From Epiperipatus broadwayi (taxonomy: Eukaryota > Onychophora > Udeonychophora > Euonychophora > Peripatidae): 64,000 nucleotides of DNA. Below, one piece after another: positions 59,911 to 64,000 of the stretch. Where the stretch lies: the NCBI GenBank assembly GCA_028023455.1, contig JAQFVV010000111.1:1681909-1745908 (forward strand), given 5' to 3'. The notes below the pieces were generated by a model. The model was not told the DNA's origin and ran no database searches. It saw nothing but the letters and a program-made list of their open reading frames with translations. Within the stretch, counting starts at the first letter, position 1; every line of letters begins with the position of its first letter. The position numbers and the translations under genes are program-made.

Positions 59911-62110
59911 TTATAATTCATATTTATGCCCCAACAAATGTGCTCATTGTAATGAAAAAGTATAAGATTTTTATATAAATGTGCAAAATGCTAGAATTGT
60001 AAAAACAATTGAAAAATGAGTTTTATTAATAAATTTGATTTCAATGATAAAAATGAGCAGACGCACACTTGTGTAGTTTGCAAATAAAGAAAATGTGTAT
60101 ATTGTGAATTTTTTGAGAAAATGGTAAACATGAAAATATCCAAATAAAGATACAGGAGAATTGGATTACATTTTGATTAAGAGAAAATATATATTTTAAG
60201 ATTGCACTGTTCTTAGTAAATTCAACACTGAAAGTGTTCATCAGTTATTGAGGTGTAAGAAACATGTCCATAGAAAACTGAGAGACAAAAAATATTAGTA
60301 TTAACATTTGATATTTTTAGTCTTCAAAAATACTCCAATGAAATTAAATTAAAACTTGCTAATCATTTTAAAATATTTAGATTTTGAAATTGGTTCAAAC
60401 TTAACTGAAATCAATAAGAAGATAGCTGATATTCTACTAAGAACAGTAACAAAGATAGCTGGTACAAAAAAGGAGCAATTTGCCAATAAATTTATACAAA
60501 CAAAATAATATATGAAGAAAAGGAATGTAAAAGAATTTGCATGGGATCATTAAGAATTGAATATCAAGAGTTCTGTTTAATGGAATGGTAGAAGAAATCT
60601 AACTGAAGAAACTAGAACAAAATAAATTTCAAAAATATAAACATTTTGATATTAAAAAATAATTGCAACAATAAGATGAAAAGATGGAATGATTATTAAA
60701 AATGGGGATGACATTATGAATTGTGTAGAAGTGATCTACAAAGAATTATCTAGTAACAAAAAATAATTAATTAGTTAACCACTGCAGTTACTGTATCCTT
60801 TAAATTGCCAATCATTTTAAATGAAGATATTAAGATATCCACTTAAATCTATGAAGAAGGAAAAACTCCAAGAAATAATAGATACATTATTGATATTCAA
60901 AAGAAGTAGATGAAGAAATAGAAAAATTGTTGTCAAGTTATATACTAAATGTTTAAATGATAAAGATGCTGTAGATGATTGGAAGGATGCAGTGATTATA
61001 CTGATATTTAAAAAGGGTGATAAAAATATTAGAAATTGCAGAGCTAATTAGTCTTCTATCAGGTCTATACAAAATCTTTACCATTTATAATTTGTATATA
61101 CAGTCACAGTATGACTATTAAGAAGTTATAGAAAAGACCAGTGAATATGACTTGCCCTTGTCCTCTGAATATGTTGAGCATTTCTATGGTGATTAAAACA
61201 TTGGATCAAAATATAGATCCAGAATATTGGCATATTTTAAAGAATTTCAAAATGCAACAGCAATTATTAGATTACATGGTGATACTGAAAAGATTAACAC
61301 TGCTAAGAATGTATGATAGGTTGATTCCATATTTTCAAAACATTTTATGTCAGTTTTACAAAAATATTTTGGGGATTAAAATGGTAAACTGAGTAAAATT
61401 AATGGCGAGTATTAAGTCATCCAGATTTTACATTGATGTCGTTTTTGCAAATAATGCTTCGGAACTTCAGGAAATGTAAGAGTTATCAGATGAAAGTAAA
61501 GTAAGACTAATGATAACTGCTAAAAAGACTAAAGTGTAGTATTCAGTGGATTTTCTCAAAGGAAATAAAGATTGATAATCATGAATCAGAAGATAACAAT
61601 TAAAAATATTCTTGGTTAGACTACTAATACAGATGAAAACAATGGATAAAATTGATTATAGAATTATATTTGGATGATGCGCTTTTGCTAGAAATAATAT
61701 AATATTAAAAGAAAATATGCCTATCTGTTTGAAAAGGAAAGTTTTTAATAAATATATTTCACCAGTTTTTATTTAGGCACCTGAGATTTGGACACTTAGC
61801 AGAGACTTTAAACTTATCAAATATGGAAATTACGTTGGGAGTAATAATAAAGAAAAGTGAAATAGATAAATGAAAAAATAAATAGGTATCATTGAAAGAA
61901 TTAAGAAACTGATAGAACTGGGCTGGATATACTGTTAGAAGAGAGAATAAATAGGACAGTTGAATTACTTAAATTGAATCTCAAGATGTAAAAAATCCAG
62001 AAAGTGACTATTTTTGAGATGGATTCCATGAAATAAGGAAATTTGTTTTATGTGATATGAAGAAAAGTGCTTGGATTGGAGATATTGGATAAAGATGATG
62101 ATCATGAGGA
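59911..62110 (+). pseudogene. RTE remainder (endonuclease end, RT, tail), heavily decayed
   Basis: It continues the element broken at 58162. Near 59920 comes IFMPQQM (for IYAPTS) in one frame. Then ELDYILIKRKYIF and RCKKHV (60150-60270), FSLQKYSNEIKLKLANHFK (60310-60370), KDGMIIKNGDDIMN (60680-60720) and DDWKDAVIILIFKKGDKNIR (60975-61030). Thumb-like IMRLK-type and tail segments follow (61480-62060), and a GATGATGATCATGAGGATAT end lies at 62095. All correspond in order to the 28 kb element. Frame breaks are numerous, so it is a fossil and the oldest layer of the nest. Confidence 0.75.
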
Positions 62111-63320
62111 TATATATTGTAACTACCCTGATAAACAAAATGTTTATATAGATTTATTTTTTTAAGATAAGAAAAAGTGCAATTACCTGTAATTAGAGGA
62201 AAAGGGAGGTGTGATATTTCTTCTTCCCAATTAAATGTGGCTGATCAGAATGTCAATCAGCAATCCGAACTTAGTAAATGAAAAAAGATTCTGTAAAATC
62301 AAACCTTGTTTAAATTTTGGAAACTAGTCATTTATTTTGGTTGATGAAATTGTTAGTCCACAAATCCAAAATGAATGCTATACTAAAGATAATATAAAAC
62401 CTTGTATTTTATAATGTAAATTAATTATCATAAAAATAACTTTGCAGGGGAATTAAATTTCCGAAGAGATAAAAAAAAGTTTGAATAGGTACTTGTGCTA
62501 TGGAATCAGACCAGTGATATAAAAAGGTGATCCTGAAAACTTGATTCATTCCTTTCTTGCTTCATTAATATTACTCATGAGTTCTTTAAATTAGAGTGCT
62601 GTATTTTTCATTGAGCTGTGGAAAATGGATAAAGATCCAGAAAGCTGTGTAAGAATGTTTTGCCACCTGTTTGCTTTTACCTTTCGGTATAATTCAAATC
62701 AGATGCATTGCTAAACAAATATAGGCATTGATGTCTTTTTCCTAGCCTAAAGTTGAGAGGATGCCACGATTCAGAAATGTCATGCCTACATAATAAAGAC
62801 AATACTTTAACTTATCCCGTAGTTCATAGAAATAAAAAAGGTATGGCCATCATATATACCTATTATATCAATCATAAAACCCATTCAAAGAAATAATAGG
62901 TAAAATTAATGAGAGCTCTATACCTAATATTAATGGTTATCTGAACTAATAATATAAACTTTAATAAACTAATAAGGCAGATGAACTAAAGTTTATTATT
63001 GCTAATAGAATATAATTAAATTTGTAATTAAGAATCTGTTATATATTTATTCTATGTGATGTTGTATCTATGTGTTAGAATGTTTAATAATATTCAATAG
63101 TGCAATATTAATAATTTTATATTTATAATATATACTTGTTTAATAAATCTATGTGGTAATTTAAATTTGTTTAGATTTCTCTATGTATAAATGCTAATAT
63201 ACTTCATAAATAGAAATCTGGTTAAACCCTGTTTCAAAGTCAAAAGGTACTTTAATTAGTTGAGCCTATGTAGATACCTTTTAATGTATATGTTAAATAT
63301 ATATGAATTAATCGAACCAA
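62111..63320. other. AT-rich non-coding DNA
   Basis: No coding remnants recognised. If the LTR to the right is a 3' LTR, this should contain the end of its internal region, but no integrase or other domain was recognised. Confidence 0.45.
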
Positions 63321-63324
63321 TCTT

Positions 63325-63541
63325 AAGGGGGGAGGTGTCTTGTGCTCAATTCGTGTTAATGGATTATGTGTGTGTATATATTTAAAAAAAATATATTTAA
63401 CATATATAAACTATTGTATCTAATTTTGTTTTAAGAAAATAAAATGTAGAACATAACAGCTTTTGTTCTTGTATATGGCATGTTATGTATGTAATTCCTG
63501 TTTAAAGTTATGTTCTTTAAATGAAATAAATAAATTGAACA
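63325..63541 (+). mobile_element. possible polypurine tract and LTR
   Basis: AAGGGGGGAGG (63325-63335) is a typical polypurine tract wording of Ty3/Gypsy elements, followed directly by TGTCTTGTGCTC, a plausible LTR start. AAATAAATAAA near 63524 could be its polyadenylation signal, and ATTGAACA at 63534-63541 a possible LTR end. An alternative reading places the LTR end near 63646 just before TGGAGATATTACC, which could serve as a tRNA primer-binding site. No second LTR is in the window to confirm this. Confidence 0.4.
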
Positions 63542-63646
63542 TCGTTATTAGAACTATCTATCTATAGCTTTGAAAATGAAGGCATCGTTCTTTCGAAAGG
63601 GCTAAGTATAGAAATAAATAGAATAATATAAATATATTGAGTGTTA

Positions 63647-64000
63647 GTTTGGAGATATTACCGTAAAATATCTGATCTTATTATAATGAAATTATAAATC
63701 TGATAAAAACATGCTAAAAGCTTTTCTTTTGTAAAAGAAAAAACTAAAGACAAAGGGGTGCAAATCTAAAATCATAATGTCCAGGAGTGAGGAGATCGAG
63801 TAGGATAAAGTTTATAATGTAGAACGTTTGGAAGAATGATGGGAATTAAGACCTGAGGACAAAAGGAAGCTTCGAGAAAAATCAAAAAAAAGGATATAAA
63901 TGGCAAAATGAGATTAAAGTGAGGTCTTTTGCTTCTGATTCATATTTGATATTAAAGAGAACTTTAAGCTGTTATTATAAGTGTCATTAATTTTCGGATG
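63647..64000 (+). other. possible start of a retroelement internal region, cut by window edge
   Basis: Between 63779 and 63895 one frame reads MSRSEEIE, DKVYNVERLEE and WELRPEDKRKLREKSKK separated by two stops. The charged, helix-like wording is more coding-like than nearby DNA and could be a decayed gag start after a primer-binding site at 63647. I do not recognise it by homology. Confidence 0.25.

Noticed and set aside
1-64000. CRISPR array, bacterial operons or prophage
   Set aside because: No regularly spaced short repeats, ribosome binding sites or compact gene arrays are present. Introns, SINEs and LINEs show a eukaryotic genome.

Overview
This is a strongly AT-rich metazoan nuclear window in which almost all recognisable sequence is transposable-element debris. 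There are no operons, Shine-Dalgarno sites or long prokaryote-style genes. Homopolymer runs, (TA)n tracts, spliced-gene signals, non-LTR, Penelope-like, hAT and tRNA-derived SINE sequences all point to an animal. The only conserved host exon encodes the N-terminus of a CDC34/UBE2R-type ubiquitin-conjugating enzyme. Its wording (GFRVKL...[23 protein letters not shown]) looks closer to arthropod than vertebrate forms as I remember them, so an arthropod is my best guess, held weakly.

Host genes: a bidirectional promoter sits at about 41856-42257. To its right, exon 1 of UBE2R (42258-42437, +) ends in a clean splice donor. I could not find exon 2 before the end of the window, so intron 1 would exceed 21 kb. 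To its left, a very short candidate first exon (41823-41855, -) opens a divergent gene I cannot name.

Retroelements: the best element is an RTE-type LINE at 28429-31672 (-). It is flanked by a perfect 10-bp target-site duplication but inactivated by frameshifts and by substitutions in both catalytic centres. Older pieces of the same family lie at 4500-6395 (-), 7435-7690 (+), 36285-36910 (+) and 57440-62110 (+). Two other non-LTR families appear at 8306-9370 (-) and 47035-47250 (-). The 57440-62110 copy is a nest: an old RTE holds a short Ty3/Gypsy reverse-transcriptase fragment and a 5'-truncated Penelope-like element (RT plus GIY-YIG), and the Penelope element holds a tRNA-derived SINE with an 18-bp target-site duplication. 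A second copy of that SINE is at 35592-35698. A second Penelope-type terminus, arranged as an inverted repeat with a hammerhead-ribozyme-like core, is at 33665-33955. A possible LTR lies near the right edge.

DNA transposons and hairpins: two hAT-type MITEs with 8-bp duplications (11180-11639 and 54617-54928), a decayed hAT transposase (26404-28005) and a pogo-like terminus (10129) are present. Unusually prominent are long inverted repeats able to form extended hairpins: 20900-21551, 47485-48438, 51785-52600, 54208-55255 and 56366-56870. Two of these belong to families with several dispersed, degraded copies here (1-60, 17070-17170, 17960-18060, 18420-18570, 18930-19000, 49364-49573, 53330-53435). 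The remaining stretches are low-complexity AT-rich DNA in which I recognise no gene.
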